Shown here piece after piece: positions 1 through 12,699 of a stretch of DNA of 64,000 nucleotides. Position 1 is the first letter of the stretch, and every line of letters starts with the position of its first letter. The position numbers and the translations under genes were made by a program. The stretch spans positions 16,272,713 to 16,336,712 of the forward strand of contig CM035234.1 of assembly GCA_020226215.1 (NCBI GenBank). Reading direction: 5' to 3'. Source of the stretch: Sindora glabra (taxonomy: Eukaryota > Streptophyta > Magnoliopsida > Fabales > Fabaceae). A model generated the notes under the pieces. It saw nothing but the letters and a program-made list of their open reading frames with translations, was not told the DNA's origin and did not search any database.

Positions 1-265
1 ATAAATTCAAACAAGATCTATATTTTAGACTTTGACAACTGCAGCATATGAAACACTGTCGTACATTCCATATTTTTTTCAAGTGCAATAAGATAACATG
101 AACGTATAGGAAATCATGAAACACAAAACATTGAGTACTGTTGATGTAAATATAACTACAATATCAATGAATGCACTAAAATAATTGCCAACGCTACACA
201 CAAGCTTAATGACCCTGAGGCTGAACCTTCTAGCTTTCTTGCCATAAGTGAACTGTTTAAAAAGA
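1..265. other. 3' flank of SDR copy 1
   Basis: Non-coding AT-rich sequence just beyond the stop codon of SDR copy 1. It matches the flanks after copies 2, 3 and 4 (near 15720-16020, 37660-37930 and 52510-52780), so the duplicated unit extended past the stop codon. It probably holds the 3' UTR. I could not fix a polyadenylation site. Confidence 0.5.
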
Positions 266-2799
266 TCAAAAGGGTGTTACTTCACCTCTAGAGAAGAACA
301 AGCCAGAAGAACCACCATTAGGTAGCAAAGCCACCTTCACAACTCTTTCAGCTCCTTCATCAACAGTGAAGATACCTGTATTGAAGTTGAAATCTGATTT
401 CACAAAGCCTGGGCACACTGCATTAATGTAGAAAGATGGGTATTTCTTGGCAAGAATCCTTGTGTAGCCATTTAATGCAGCTTTTGAGACTTGATATGCA
501 GAGGACCAGCCCTTGGTTTCCAATGAGCCTTCTTTAACATCGTTGAGAAATTGACCAAGAACCTCATCCAATTTTTCTTCTGTTAGGCTTCCAGGATTGC
601 TCAACACTCCTTTAGCCCATTCACTTTGCATTGTCTGCATCATCAACAGCAACAAATATCATGTTCTGCCGCACAATTATATTATATACGGCTCTTGCTC
701 CAGTATGGCCTTGAAAACTGCAAGTTTTAATGAGAGTTTGCCACACAAATCATAGCACCTGTAACTTTTTCGTAAAAAGTTGTGCATTTGTACGGACATA
801 GCAAGTTTTCGTAACTATCTTTACCAAGAATTGATGGTAATTTTCATGCAATCAAATATAAATGTATAGTTTTTAAAAGTTACCTATTGATTATCCTGCT
901 AAACGAGATAATAAAAAGATAATTGGCATCACTTACCTCCAACTTTCCTACCACAGAAGAGACATTAACAATTCTTGGTGAGTCTGACGTCTCTAGAAGG
1001 GGAATGAATGCTTCACACATTCTTTTGGTACCATAGTAGTTTGTTATAAAACATGTTTCTGTACTTTCATAATCTTGACTTTTAACTTTATTCCATTCAA
1101 TATCAGTACTTTTTATCTGCAACAATCAGCAATTAGAAGGGATTCAGTACTTTGTTTTCATATTGATATAGGCACATCTGGGATCCAAAAATGGCACATA
1201 TGGGATGCAAATATAATTTCTCCTGCTTTACAGGAAAGAATGGTTAAATCTTGTCAGAACATGCTTCGAAAGTTAGTTATGTGCAATTGATAGTGCACGT
1301 CATATGAATCTTGATGTTTCATCTTGGTGTGCTCCCAAAAATAAAAATAAACAAGACCCACCAAAATGAATGGTCTGTATTTAAAATTATTAATAGCACT
1401 ATTTTTTAATTATTACTTGTGGGACAAAACATGGTTTTTTTTTTTTAATTTGTTTGACAAACTCTTTCTTTCTATATGGATTCAATTACGTACCCCAGAA
1501 GCTAGTAAAGCAAGCAAAGCATCACGGTGGATGGTCGCTTCAATAATTCCTGCATTATTCACCTGCACAAAATATTCAAAAATCAAATCATTCCCATAAT
1601 TCACCTCAATAATTAATTTCAAATAGGAAAAAAAAGTTAGAGCATGATTTTTAATTTCCTTCCATACTATAAGAAGATCTAACTAAAATCAAAATGTCAA
1701 CTAACACAAGAAGTAAAATATATGAAAAAAAAAATGATATATAAAGCTTCAGACTAAGTTCAGGCTTTGAGGAAAATACTTGACCTACAACTTCATACAT
1801 AAAGCTTTCGGAACTGCAGTTGTAGACAGCACTGTATCCATGATTTTCCATAAGTTAGTTTATAATAGTTAAGTCCCCCCCCCCCCGGCCCAAATTTTAC
1901 TAAGTGCAGCAGAACCACAGTCACACTGCAATTGCAATTTAAAATCATGCAAAAAGCAAAATATTATTTTTCACATCCATTTTAGATGTGAGCACACCAA
2001 CTCCCTTACATGAGAGTGGGATTCATGTCCCAGAATAAAGGCATGGCACTAGATCCGCTTATCATAAACCATAGCACAAAACAGATGCACATCAAATTTG
2101 CTAAATTGCATTTTATAGTCTTCATTTGTATCAGGATGTATGTCCATATTTTACCAGAATAATGCCAAATTAAATACAGTTGATAATAATACATGAAAAC
2201 AACTAATATACATACCAAGATATCAAGTTTTCCAAACTTGATTTTGATGAAATTGACAAGGGAATCGATGCTAGCTGGTTCAGCCACATCAAGCTGATGA
2301 AAAAGCACTTCCCCAGATACACCAAAATCCTTTATTTTGTCAACAGCTTCAAGACCCTTCTTCTCATCTCTGGCTTTAATACCACTGTGATTCCGCTTGC
2401 AGCCAATTGCCTGCATATCTCAAACCCAATTCCTCTGTTTGCTCCTGTAACGACGGCATACCTGGAAAACCAACAAACTCAGGAAATTTAAATGAGACAA
2501 ATATTTTCTTATGTGTTTCATATGATTAATTTTATATTATACAATTAACGCAACTAAACTATAATTATGATTTTATTACAGGGGATAAAATTGCAGAAAA
2601 TTGCTGAAAGATATGGCTGTTATAAAAGAAAAAAAATACGAAATATTATATAATAGTAAAATTTAGCACAACACGAAATTATTGAAATTCTGAACTGCAG
2701 TTTAAATTCAAATTACAATGAATTGATAACGTTTTGTGATACAATCAAAAAGACATGATAGAATTGGAGGACACAATACCTTTTTGTTACTTCTGCCAT
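266..2799 (-). pseudogene. SDR copy 1, neomenthol dehydrogenase-like, frameshifted in exon 2
   Basis: Exons read on the minus strand: 2780-2799, 2216-2461, 1494-1562, 937-1116 and 266-634. All introns have GT..AG ends. The protein starts MAEVTKRY and carries TGANRGIG (NADP-binding turn), VNNAG, the catalytic serine in NVSS, and YxxxK (YQVSK), so it is a classical SDR with the long segment before the catalytic tyrosine seen in menthone/salutaridine reductases. Exon 2 is 246 nt instead of 247. One base is missing near 2374, where the other copies encode VVLTARDEK. The shifted frame meets a stop at 2332-2334, giving about 49 residues. Exons 3-5 are open and would restore a 294-residue protein if the base were present. 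The last exon is closest to that of copy 3. Either a pseudogene or an assembly error; I favour a pseudogene. Confidence 0.85.
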
Positions 2800-2834
2800 G
2801 ATGCTTGTTGCACTAAACGAATGGCAATGAAGCA

Positions 2835-2843
2835 GATATACAG
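2835..2843 (-). promoter_or_regulatory. TATA-like box of SDR copy 1
   Basis: On the minus strand a TGTATATC motif lies 36-44 nt before the ATG at 2799. Copies 3 and 4 have a TATA motif at the same distance. It is weaker than the copy 4 box. A normal TATA-to-start spacing would leave a very short 5' leader. Confidence 0.4.
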
Positions 2844-3200
2844 TATCAGTTTCTATAGCCCTTCGGTCAGAATATTATTATTAAATAATTATATTTTTGA
2901 CTTTTTCCTTTCTTTTGGGTAGAACAGAACTCTGGATCAAGTTGTCAAACCCAATTGAAGACTTGTTCAATAAAAACAAGACACGATTGACTATCTTTAT
3001 GAGAAATAATAAAAAAATGAATTTAATATTTCATTATTCATTATTCTTTATTCTTTATGTTACTTAATTAAATATTGTACTAAAAATTTCAACATGCCAT
3101 TAACACGTTATTCAATAAGATTGGATGAAATCTTCTTTGTGTAATATCTTCTATAAAAAAAAAATATTACATGCATAATTCTTCAAAACAAAAAATTGTG
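2844..3200 (-). promoter_or_regulatory. Upstream (promoter-proximal) region of SDR copy 1
   Basis: Sequence shared with the regions before copy 3 (about 40420-40740) and copy 4 (about 55370-55610, continuing after 56155). A similar block recurs away from any gene at 6456-6800 and 49915-50260. It has no open frame. Its conservation just upstream of the TATA-like box makes it the likely promoter region, but no specific factor site was identified. Confidence 0.4.
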
Positions 3201-3224
3201 CTGTGTATATATATTTAAAAATTA

Positions 3225-3400
3225 GTTCGTAATCTGATCATACTTTATATTTATCCCTAAGTCTTTGGTTAATAGATTCACGAGTATATGATTCATGGAA
3301 AAACAAGTAATATGGTCACACATTTTTTTCTCTCACAAATAAGTACTTCAATTTGAAGTCCTTAATATTTATCATTAATAAGAAAGAAAACCATAATAAT
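3225..3400 (-). pseudogene. Ty1/copia pol C-terminus remnant (spacer 1)
   Basis: On the minus strand the sequence reads KYLFVREK in one frame and, after a shift, a stretch ending LLTKDLGINIKYDQ. This resembles the end of plant copia polyproteins, where KYLVVKERV is followed by ADPLTKGL and a histidine-rich tail. It is broken by frameshifts and stops. The corresponding segment of spacer 3 (41775-41960) is better preserved. Confidence 0.5.
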
Positions 3401-5760
3401 ATTATTTGTCACAAAATAAATCTAGTTAAGGCCACACAAACCCTAACCTATTAGCTTGATAAGGAAATTTATAAAATGTAACATGCCCTACCTTTTATTG
3501 AAGGTTGTTATAATTGACTGCATAATAATTTTCACAATACAACTTCTCCTCACACATGTCTAGACATATATTTATGATCACCTAGACAATAGATAAAATG
3601 AGCATGAATAACTTGTACATATGAGATCTCTCAATTTTCTATAAGTCATTATGTAATCGATTGTACTACTTAGATGCAATATCATTTATAGTCCAAAACC
3701 ATTGCCTTAAATCAATAATAGATTGCCTATGACTAACACATATAAGATAATTATTATCACTTAGAAAACATTCAAGCCTAATAAATTTAAACCTGTTAGA
3801 TTAACAAATATGAGAGCACCACTATCTTGTTGGACTCTTTTCAATACCATAAATAAGACAACCCAAATATCTCTAAGACTTATGTATTATAAGCTTATCA
3901 CACAAGCATTTTTGGGGCCTACCATACTTTTTCTCCTAAGCCTTTTATCTAAGTTTGATTTAAATACTTTGTTTCAACCAACATGTCCATACCATGACTC
4001 TCTTAGGAAAATGCCATAATCATGCAAATCTAGAATTATTAAAATTTTGTACTTATGAAAATGCTCTAGTTTACATTGCTCTTTTAATATTCAAGAGAAA
4101 TGCCATCATCATGCAAATCTATTCTCTAACCAATATAACTCCTACTAAGATGAGTTACTTTAAATCAAAAGCAAACAATAAAAATGTTAGGAAAAGATAG
4201 TCTTAGATAAATTACACCATCATTTAAAAGTAGTTATTAACTACTAACTAACCTAATTTTGAACTCATATATTCATTTGAGCATCCCTTCAAAAAAATTT
4301 TATATTCATTTTTTACTCTCGATAACTTGGGACATCCTTAAATGAATCAATTTTATTAAGTTCTAAAGATGGTTTTAAGGGTCAAATTTTAAATTTATGA
4401 TTTTATAAAATACCAACACAACCCTATGAAAAACATGTACCCAAACAAACACATGAAAATAAATTTTGTTTGTCCAAATACAACAACTAAGAAAAATAAG
4501 TTTTTGTAGTAAAAAATATTATGTCATTGGTACAAAATAAAAACATAATATAAAACCTCATCTCTAGTTTAAAAGAACTTTCATAATGTCAATAAAATCT
4601 AGTGAGTGCATGCTAGGTTAGAAAAACCAAAATTTTACATTTTCATCAGATTATAATAATTAATAAATTCCATAATGGCTACATTATTGGTTATTTCATG
4701 AATCAATGACCCTTTTCTAGTTTAATTGAATTTCATAGATATTCTATATTTGAAACCAATTGGGTTAATGCATTCTCTAATTCAACGGATACTCTGCATA
4801 ATAATCTAGTCCAAAATAACTATTAGACCAATTCAATTCAAGTATAATCAATTTTTATGTTTTACGTTTGCCCCTATACATGAATTCAAACTCACAATGG
4901 GTTCTACATTTAAAATTACTAGATATACTTTCTAGAGTTAGGCTTCATCAATCACAATTTGTGCCATCCAGTGTCTTAAAAAAATTCTATGACATATACA
5001 TAACACTAAGAAAAATATTCCAATTACTTTATACATGTTGAAACCTTAATCATGCTATTTCCTCATAAAATTACACGATGCAAACACCTTCAATATCATA
5101 TTACAAGAATCAACACCGAAGGACATTTAAATCCTTATAACATAATACACAATTCAAACATTATACTTTTAAAATCCAATACCAAAGGGTGTTTGAAATT
5201 CTAGGAATACGTCATTCAACCCTACACTCATATTCTAGTTAATTTACTATATTAATAATATAATACTGGCAGGCACGTAGTTAAACAAAACTTTCATGAC
5301 ATAATATGACTATACAATAATTCTTATTTGATGTAATAATCCCCTTAAAATTATTACATTATACAAACAATCTCAAAAAATTGCTACAAAAATTCCGATA
5401 AGTAAAAATATAGGAATTACTTAGGAATACTTTCAAATGAATATCCAAATAAATTGGGTAAAAATTATCATAAAATATTTCTATCTCTAAAAAATTGGTA
5501 CATGTAATAATCCCCTTAAAATTATTACATTATACAAACAATCTCAAAAAATTGCTATAAAAATTTTAGTAACTAAAAATATAGGAATTACTTAGAAAAT
5601 TTTCAATTAAAAATAATTTCAAATGAATATCCAAATAAATTGGACAAAAATTACTATAAAATATTTTTGTTCTAAGAAATTCTGAAAAAAAAATCCAAAA
5701 AAGCATGCTTGTAAAGTAGAGTACAATGGTACAAGCACCTCCCTTGGAAATTGCCGACAT
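3400..5760. repeat. Degenerate spacer backbone, paralogous to 42000-43498 plus 48220-48960
   Basis: AT-rich with no credible coding sequence. Long stretches match spacer 3: around 3540-4260 against 41980-42860, and 4300-4990 against 42880-43498. The match then resumes beyond the retrotransposon, from 48220. It probably includes old copia-derived sequence next to the pol tail. The short open frames here (for example 3810-4200) have no recognisable product. Confidence 0.55.
5332..5673. repeat. 171-bp tandem duplication
   Basis: A segment starting TGTAATAATCCCCTT at 5332 recurs at 5503 with few changes, giving a period of about 171 bp. The spacer 3 counterpart near 48713 is single, so the duplication arose after the spacers separated. 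Confidence 0.65.
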
Positions 5761-6460
5761 ATGGACACATGCACCACACGCACCTACAATGTATAAGTAA
5801 CAGAACTGTTTTTTATTTTTAAATTTCCAAAAAACTTGAAGATAACAGCACGGTGTTGCCGAAAAGTTGTTGCATTTTCGGACTTAAAATTAGCTATAAC
5901 TTCCCGCAAAATTCATTTTATAACTGTCCCAAATCATGTTTTCGTCAAAATTGCACAGAAAACGACATTTAAAATCTCCAAAATTTTTGTTTCAAAACTA
6001 GCTCAACAACCTTCGGGATTCTCTCCTACGTTTTTGCCTTACTTTATCTTGCACAAAACCACATTTATCTATTTACTCAAACTAGATATAAACTAAAAGG
6101 CGTAAAACACTTGAACGCTTTTGGGATTTTCTCAGTCCATTCCATGGGATTTCTGGCCCTTTAAAACACTTGCCAGTTGCAGTAGAAACCATTTTAGAGG
6201 AAATGTGCATCTGCAATGTGTTACAGATGCAAAATGTGCTGGCAAAATAGGCAATAAAACAAAATAAAATGTCCAAAATTACTCAAAATAACTTCGTCAC
6301 TATTCAAAATCTCAACTTGGTTCAGATATCAATTGCAGGGATAAATTTTAATTAAATAGATTAAAAAAATTAAAATTTTGACTTTCAATTATGATATGAA
6401 CTAAAATAAATAACATTCAGTTATATAAATTTGTACAATAAATACCTGAAGCGATGTGAG
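5760..6460. other. Non-coding backbone, paralogous to 48950-49915
   Basis: The two segments match over most of their length, for example around 5836-6060 and 49219-49450. Their short open frames are alike only because the DNA is alike. No known protein is recognisable. Confidence 0.5.
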
Positions 6461-6800
6461 AACAAAACTCTGGGTCAAGTTGTCAAACGTTATGGAATAC
6501 TCGTTCAATAAAAGCGAAACACGCTTGACCATCTTCATGAGGAATAATAAGAGAAAACATTTTTAATATTTCATTATTTTTTATGTTACTTGAATCAAAT
6601 AAATACTGTATTGTGTATTGTTGACAATTTTAATGTGCCATTAACACTGTATTCGACAAGATAAGATTAGAGAAATCTCCTTTTCCTCATTGTTCTATAA
6701 AAAAACGGACTGCATGCATAATTCAATAAAATATTGTGTTGTGTATAATTAATTCATACATTGACAATATGAAAAACGCGATCTTATCAGTACAGCGCTA
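6456..6800. repeat. Promoter-like block without a gene (spacer 1)
   Basis: Closely resembles the region just upstream of the SDR genes (for example 2925-3200), with the shared elements AACTCTGG, AGTTGTCAAAC and a CATGCATAATTC-type motif in the same order. No exon 1 is recognisable beside it. It could mark a lost SDR copy or a separate duplication of promoter DNA. Confidence 0.45.
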
Positions 6801-6999
6801 TTTGATATTAATTTCGAACTTTTTTCTGTTTTTAATGATTTTAACATAAAATGTTGGGTAATGTGTTAAATGGCTTGTTGGTATAGTTAATGAAATTGAT
6901 TAAAAACCAACGATTCTCTATCATAAGTTGGACTAGTATAGATTATCCTCTCGTTCATGTATATTTTAAATCATTTATCCCTTTTTATAAAAGCAAAGA

Positions 7000-8960
7000 G
7001 TTTCTTATTATCCAAGTGATATGTTTCTAATATTTATATGACATTTTATCTTTCCTCTCTGAGTGATCATATTATATATATATGTGTGTGTATTTGAAAA
7101 TCATACTATGGCTAAGTGTGTGAGCACTTCAAATTTAAAAGCGTTAAAAAAAATAAAGAAAATAGAAGCCTTCTTAATTGCTGCCATGTGCTTGTTAAAA
7201 GTTTAATAATTTATCGAAAATTTATATTAATTGATAAGATGTTTTTACTTTCTCCATTTGCAATGTATGCATATAAATCATCTTGAAACTAATCCCATAA
7301 AATTTACGTGTACAATAAAAAATTAATATTATATTTCCAAACATGCTTATATGTCCAAGAAATTGGTTAGAAGCCTGTACGTAATTTTTGTTATATGTTA
7401 TAGAAGTACAAGTTGTTAAATCATTTTCTGTATTTTATGTATCTTATGTATGAATGTGATATGAGATATTAGAGTAAATTAACGTTTCAAGGGAAATAAA
7501 TTTTTGTAAGAATACATATTTTTTATATCAATTATTTTTTATAATACTTAATTATCTTAATCTTATTTATAAGATGATTCTTTTCCATCTGTTATTATTC
7601 TTAAGCGCTCATCTCTTGATGTATTTAGTTAGGAAGAGCCCAGTAGTAATCCCTGGTAAGCTCCCTGACGTTGAATCCAAAATTCGAGTAAAAATTTTCT
7701 AACCTTAAGAATTTCCCTTCCCATATGGCCTTAATACTAGTTTCAAATTCACCATTCCATATTCTACTATTATATTTTGAGTATTGGATTCTTCGTATTT
7801 CATTTGGTAAAGAAAATTTCATGTTATACCATTTGTCAATGGCACGTTTTTTTAATTATGATCCAGTGATGTTATTTTAGGAATTTTACACTCTATCATG
7901 TCTTCTAAAAGTAAAAGTATAAATATATAGACACACACATTAAATAAATTACTGCTTCTACTATTAAAAAAATTCTCAATATCATTTCTTTTCTATAACA
8001 CTTTGTTAACAATTTAATTTTGTGCATTTTGATTAATAAATAATTTTAATGTTCATTGAGGGAAATCGATAATAGCTACCACTAATAATGGGTTTTATTT
8101 TTCATTTTTGGTTTTGGCAAAAAAAATATTTCCATTTTATTTTAAAATAAGGTTGCTTGAACTTTTTTTCCTCAACTAAATATCAAAAGTTTGAATTTGT
8201 TCCTATACTATAATCTTCCTCTTGTAAATTGAGATTAATTAGCTTATTTGGTTGCACTGTGCAGAAGTTTCAGGCAAAAATAGAAATATATTAAAGTGGA
8301 TTTAAATTTAATCTACTATGTAAATCAATTTTATACTGTAATTTATCTTTAGATTGCCACATTAATAAAAATTGTTAAAATTCACTTATTGTTGATAAAA
8401 AAATATTAATTATTATTATTTTTCTAAGACATGTTAATTTTTAATTCATTGATAATTTAAAATATTTTAATTTGACAGTTTATTAAATTTAGACTCTATC
8501 AAAATTAAATAATTTTATAATAAAACTTAGAGAATAATATTGCGATTTTAGTAAAAGTTAATAGACCAAAAGACTATGAAAATATGAGTCATGTGAATTA
8601 TGTAAAATGTCATGTAAATAAGCTGGTTAAAAAAAATCTAATAAAGTTAGGCTACTATTGAGTAATATTAAGCATTTTCAAAAAGTTAGGAAGTAAATTT
8701 ATTTCAAAATAAAATTTAAGATATAAATTTGAAACTTTATCTCCATTTATCTTCCAAAAGATAATTTTTGAAGGAAAATTTAATTAATTTTTGTACATAC
8801 ATGAATGAATATCATATATTTTTATAACTTGTGATTTAAAAAGTGATATCTAGAAATATAGTGATGTTAGAAGCTGTCTTCCATAAAATTTATTACATTG
8901 ATTACTTTAGTGAAAGTTAGAAGATCAAAAAAGATATCTAGAAATATAGTAATATTAGAA
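7000..8960. repeat. Spacer block A (spacer 1), intact over the Tat/Ogre target site
   Basis: AT-rich and non-coding. Related to 18780-19863 continued at 33302-34140 in spacer 2, and to 50520-52260 in spacer 3. Its sequence at about 8055-8095 runs uninterrupted where spacer 2 carries the large retrotransposon. A more distant version of the same block lies at 9990-10496 plus 13405-14650. Confidence 0.6.
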
Positions 8961-8961
8961 G

Positions 8962-9975
8962 TTGTCTTTCATCAAATTCATTATAAATTATTATATGAAC
9001 TTTTTCTATATATATATTTTTAAAAATCATTCTAAGGCTAAGTATATGGGCACTTCAAGTCTTCAAACAACAACCACTGAAAAATTGCAGCAGTCGCAAG
9101 TTTCGATACTATTTCTTGGCAACCTCCTATGGAGAATTGAATTGCGTGAAGTTAAAGATGCTAATGGTGCATCAAAATTTGTTGATGGGCAAGTTCGGTG
9201 TGGAGGTTTGATTTGGGGGCGTAATGGAAAACAGATCTGTGGGTTTGCTTGTAACTTAGGTTTTATTTATTATGAAAAATGTTGTAAAAGTGTGTCAATT
9301 CTTTTAATAAAATTTGCAAGTTACATATGCATAATTTTTTTATATATACATAAAAATGAATATCCAAATTATTATTGAAAGTTTTAGAAATTAACAAATA
9401 ATAAAGAATGTGAAATTCAACTGAGCCGTTGAAATGAATTGGGATTCACAGATGGACTTACAAGTGTGCAAAAAAAAATTTTTTTTTCTCACTTTCTTGT
9501 TGCATACTGCACTACATGACCCAATAGTTTAACAAAAATGGACGCATCATTCGGCCCAACCCAATTACAGAACTAATTTATGATACCAAATAGAGAAGCC
9601 CAACCCACCCCAATTATCTACTCTAACCCCAAATTATTTTTCACTTCACACCTCATAACGAAAGCTCAAGCCCATTTGACAGTTGACCCTTTGTTGCTGC
9701 AATGCCGCACTTCTCAGCAATCGAAGCCACAGAACGAAACCGAAGCACATTGTATTAATTTCTTGCGTTCAATTCATCTCTACAACTTTCAGTTTCGTAT
9801 CCTATTGCAAGGAAAGTCAAAATACATCCCATATTATATAATATGTTTTTAACTACATTCTCTCCTTCCTACTTAACCTTTCTTTTGTAACTTATTGTCT
9901 ACAATGAAAGCAGAATTATGAGGTGTCTTAAGAGGGCTTTAAGCTTGCTTGGTCTCTTAGCCATAGGAGGCTTAT
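8962..9975 (+). pseudogene. RNase H-like domain fragment, interrupted (spacer 1)
   Basis: Reading from about 9044, the plus strand encodes a stretch with GASKFVDGQVRCGGLIWG followed by NGKQICGFACNLG. This is the pattern of the RNase H-like domain found in plant LINE-type elements, although the aspartate expected before GA is lost. The next part of the domain (KAEL..GVL.GL..A) appears only at about 9905-9975, after some 640 bp of unrelated DNA. The paralogue at 34150-34575 lacks that interruption. There are several stops and shifts, so it is non-functional. Source element not identified. Confidence 0.6.
9260..9904. mobile_element. About 640-bp insertion in the RNase H fragment
   Basis: Inferred by comparison with 34150-34400, where the two halves of the fragment are joined. 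The insert has an open frame at 9580-9852 with no recognisable product. I see no clear terminal repeats, so its class is unknown; a deletion in the paralogue is less likely because the joined form reads through the domain in order. Confidence 0.45.
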
Positions 9976-10496
9976 TCCCGAAAATAAAAGTGTTAGAAAA
10001 ATAAGAAAATAGAAACCTTCCTAATTGTTGCTATTGTACTTGTCAAAAGTTTAATAATTTTTTAAAAGTTCATATTAATTGACACTGCTTATACTTTCTC
10101 CATTTGCAGTATATGCATGTAACTCATCTTGACAACTAATTCGATCATTTTCGTGAATACTAAAAATTAATATTATATTTCAGATCATGCTAATATGCGT
10201 GAGAAGCTGGTTACAAGCCCATAATTTTTGTTTTAAGTTATAGTAGCACAAGTTGTTATCTAATTCTCATGTATTTTATGTATCAATGCATTTTGAGATA
10301 TTAAATTAAATTTTAAAGAAAAATAGTTTTTTCTAAGAATAAATACTTTTGATATAATTATTTTCTATAATATTTAATAATCACAATCCGTACTTGTTAG
10401 TCTTTTCTATCTTTTGTTATTATTAAGTGCTTATCTCTTAATTTTAAGTATTTAGTTAGGAAAAACATAGTAGTAACCCTAGGTTAGCTCTTTCAA
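9976..10496. repeat. Spacer block B, left part, before the CACTA element
   Basis: Non-coding and paralogous to 34750-35243 in spacer 2. It stops at the CACTA terminus at 10497 and resumes at 13405. Confidence 0.6.
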
Positions 10497-10504
10497 CACT
10501 ACAA

Positions 10505-10880
10505 AAAAAGGACCATATAGATGGCAAAAAGTCATCTATATAGACTCATTTTTCATCTGTATAGGTATTACAGATGACATTGTCATTTGTATTGAATCAT
10601 CTGCATAGAATTGTGCTTGTTGCAACCTATATAGATGACTTTTTTTTATCATCTGTATAAATTAAGGCTATATAGACGACACTGTATAGGTCAGATTGTT
10701 ATCTGTATAGCCTAGATCTATACAGACAATAATATCATCTGTATAGAGTGGACCTATACAAATGATATTTGCGGTCTGTATAGCCTAGACCTATATATAC
10801 CACATTTATACAGATCACAAATATTGTCTGTATAGATCCACTCTATACAAAGACCATGTCATCTGTATAGCCTACAAAAT
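10505..10880. repeat. Left subterminal repeat array of the CACTA element
   Basis: Dense, alternately oriented copies of a roughly 12-bp TATACAGATGAC-like motif separated by 10-30 bp. In this superfamily such arrays are the binding sites of the element's DNA-binding protein. Confidence 0.75.
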
Positions 10881-11056
10881 TTTTATAAAAAATAAATTTT
10901 TTAATATATTAAAATTTGTGTTCATAATTTAAAGAATGATAATCATTAAAAAAATTAAATCTAATTGAAATATTTAAATTTATATATGTAAAATAAAAAT
11001 ATAATAATTATTTCAAAATATATATGTTTTTAGATATATAAATATTTATATATATG

Positions 11057-11058
<2 letters not shown>

Positions 11059-11102
<44 letters not shown>
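11059..11102. repeat. (TA)n microsatellite
   Basis: About 22 uninterrupted TA units inside the CACTA element. Confidence 0.95.
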
Positions 11103-11106
<4 letters not shown>

Positions 11107-12699
11107 GAAATACAATTACCTAAAATTTTTATATAATTAAAGTTTATGTCATTAAATAATTATTACTATAATATTATATAATAAAAGTTAAAAGTTTATG
11201 TAATTTTACTTCCATTCTTATATAAAAATATCATTATGCTATAATTTATATATTATTATATAATAATATATAATTAAAGTTTATATCATTATATAATAGT
11301 TTACATAATATTGTATAAAATTATGTAACAAAGTTAGTGGTCCATAAAATCTAACATCCATTCTTATATAAAAATATCATTATAGAATATATTATAATAT
11401 TATAAAATAATATATAATAGAAGTTTACATCATTATATAATAGTTTACATAATATTATATAACAGTTTATATTATTATATAATAGTTTAGATACAATTAC
11501 ATAATATGTTATAATGAAAGTTCATGTCATTATATAATAATTTATATAATCTAATATAATGAAGTTAATAATTTATATAATTTTGCTTTCATTCTTATAT
11601 AAAAATATTGTTATAATATAATTTATATAAACTTATATAATAATATATAATTGAAATTTACATCATTATATAATAGTTTATATAATATTATATAATAAAC
11701 TTAATAAATTATATAATTTTACTTTCATTGTTATATAAAGAGATCATTATAATATAGCTTATATAATATTATATAATAGAATATAACTAAAGTTTTTGTT
11801 ATTATAGAACAATTTACATAATATTATATAACATTTTAAATCATTATACAATAGTTTATATATAATTATATAATAGTTTATATAATATTATATAATAAAG
11901 TTAATATTTTATATAATTTTACTTTCATTCTTTTATAAAAATATTATTATGATATAGTTTAATTAATATTATATAATAAAGTTAATTGCTTATATAATTT
12001 TACTTTTTTTTAGATAAAAATATCTTTATGATGTAGTTTATATAATATTATATAATAGCATATACTTAAAGTTTACATCATTATATAATAATTTACATAA
12101 TATTATATAATAGTTTATATCATTATACAACAGTTTATATACAATTATAAAATACTTTATAAAGTTTTATATAATGAAAGTTGATGTCATATATAATAAT
12201 TTATATAATATTATGTAATAAATTTAATCATTTATATAATTTTACTTTCATTCTTATATCAAAATATCATTATAATATAGTTTATATAATATTATATATC
12301 AGTTTATATCATTAATAATAGTTTATAAAATTTTACATAATAGCTTATATAGTTTTATATAATGAAAGTTTATGTTATTATTGAATATTTATATAATATT
12401 ATATAATAAAAATTAATATTTTATACATTTTGTTATATCAACACTATTAAAAAAAATTGTGTGTAAATTTTTCTAATATACATGATTAAAATTGCAAAGC
12501 AACAATTAAAAATTTTAGTCAACAATGCAACAATATAATCAGAATATATAATAAAGTAAATATAAGAATTAATAAATGATTATAAAATGATGGTAAAAAA
12601 TAAAAGAAAGAAAGAGAACATACTTGAACTCCATGGAAGAGCTCCACTTGCGCATAGGAGAAATGAGAAAAATAGCTCTTGAGCAAGAATTTATAAGCA

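Noticed and set aside
2006..2416. Reading the exon 2 frames of copies 1 and 3 as genuine alternative starts
   Set aside because: The apparent starts at 2416 and 40040 lie in the wrong frame and remove the TGANRGIG cofactor turn. They are products of the 1-nt indels.
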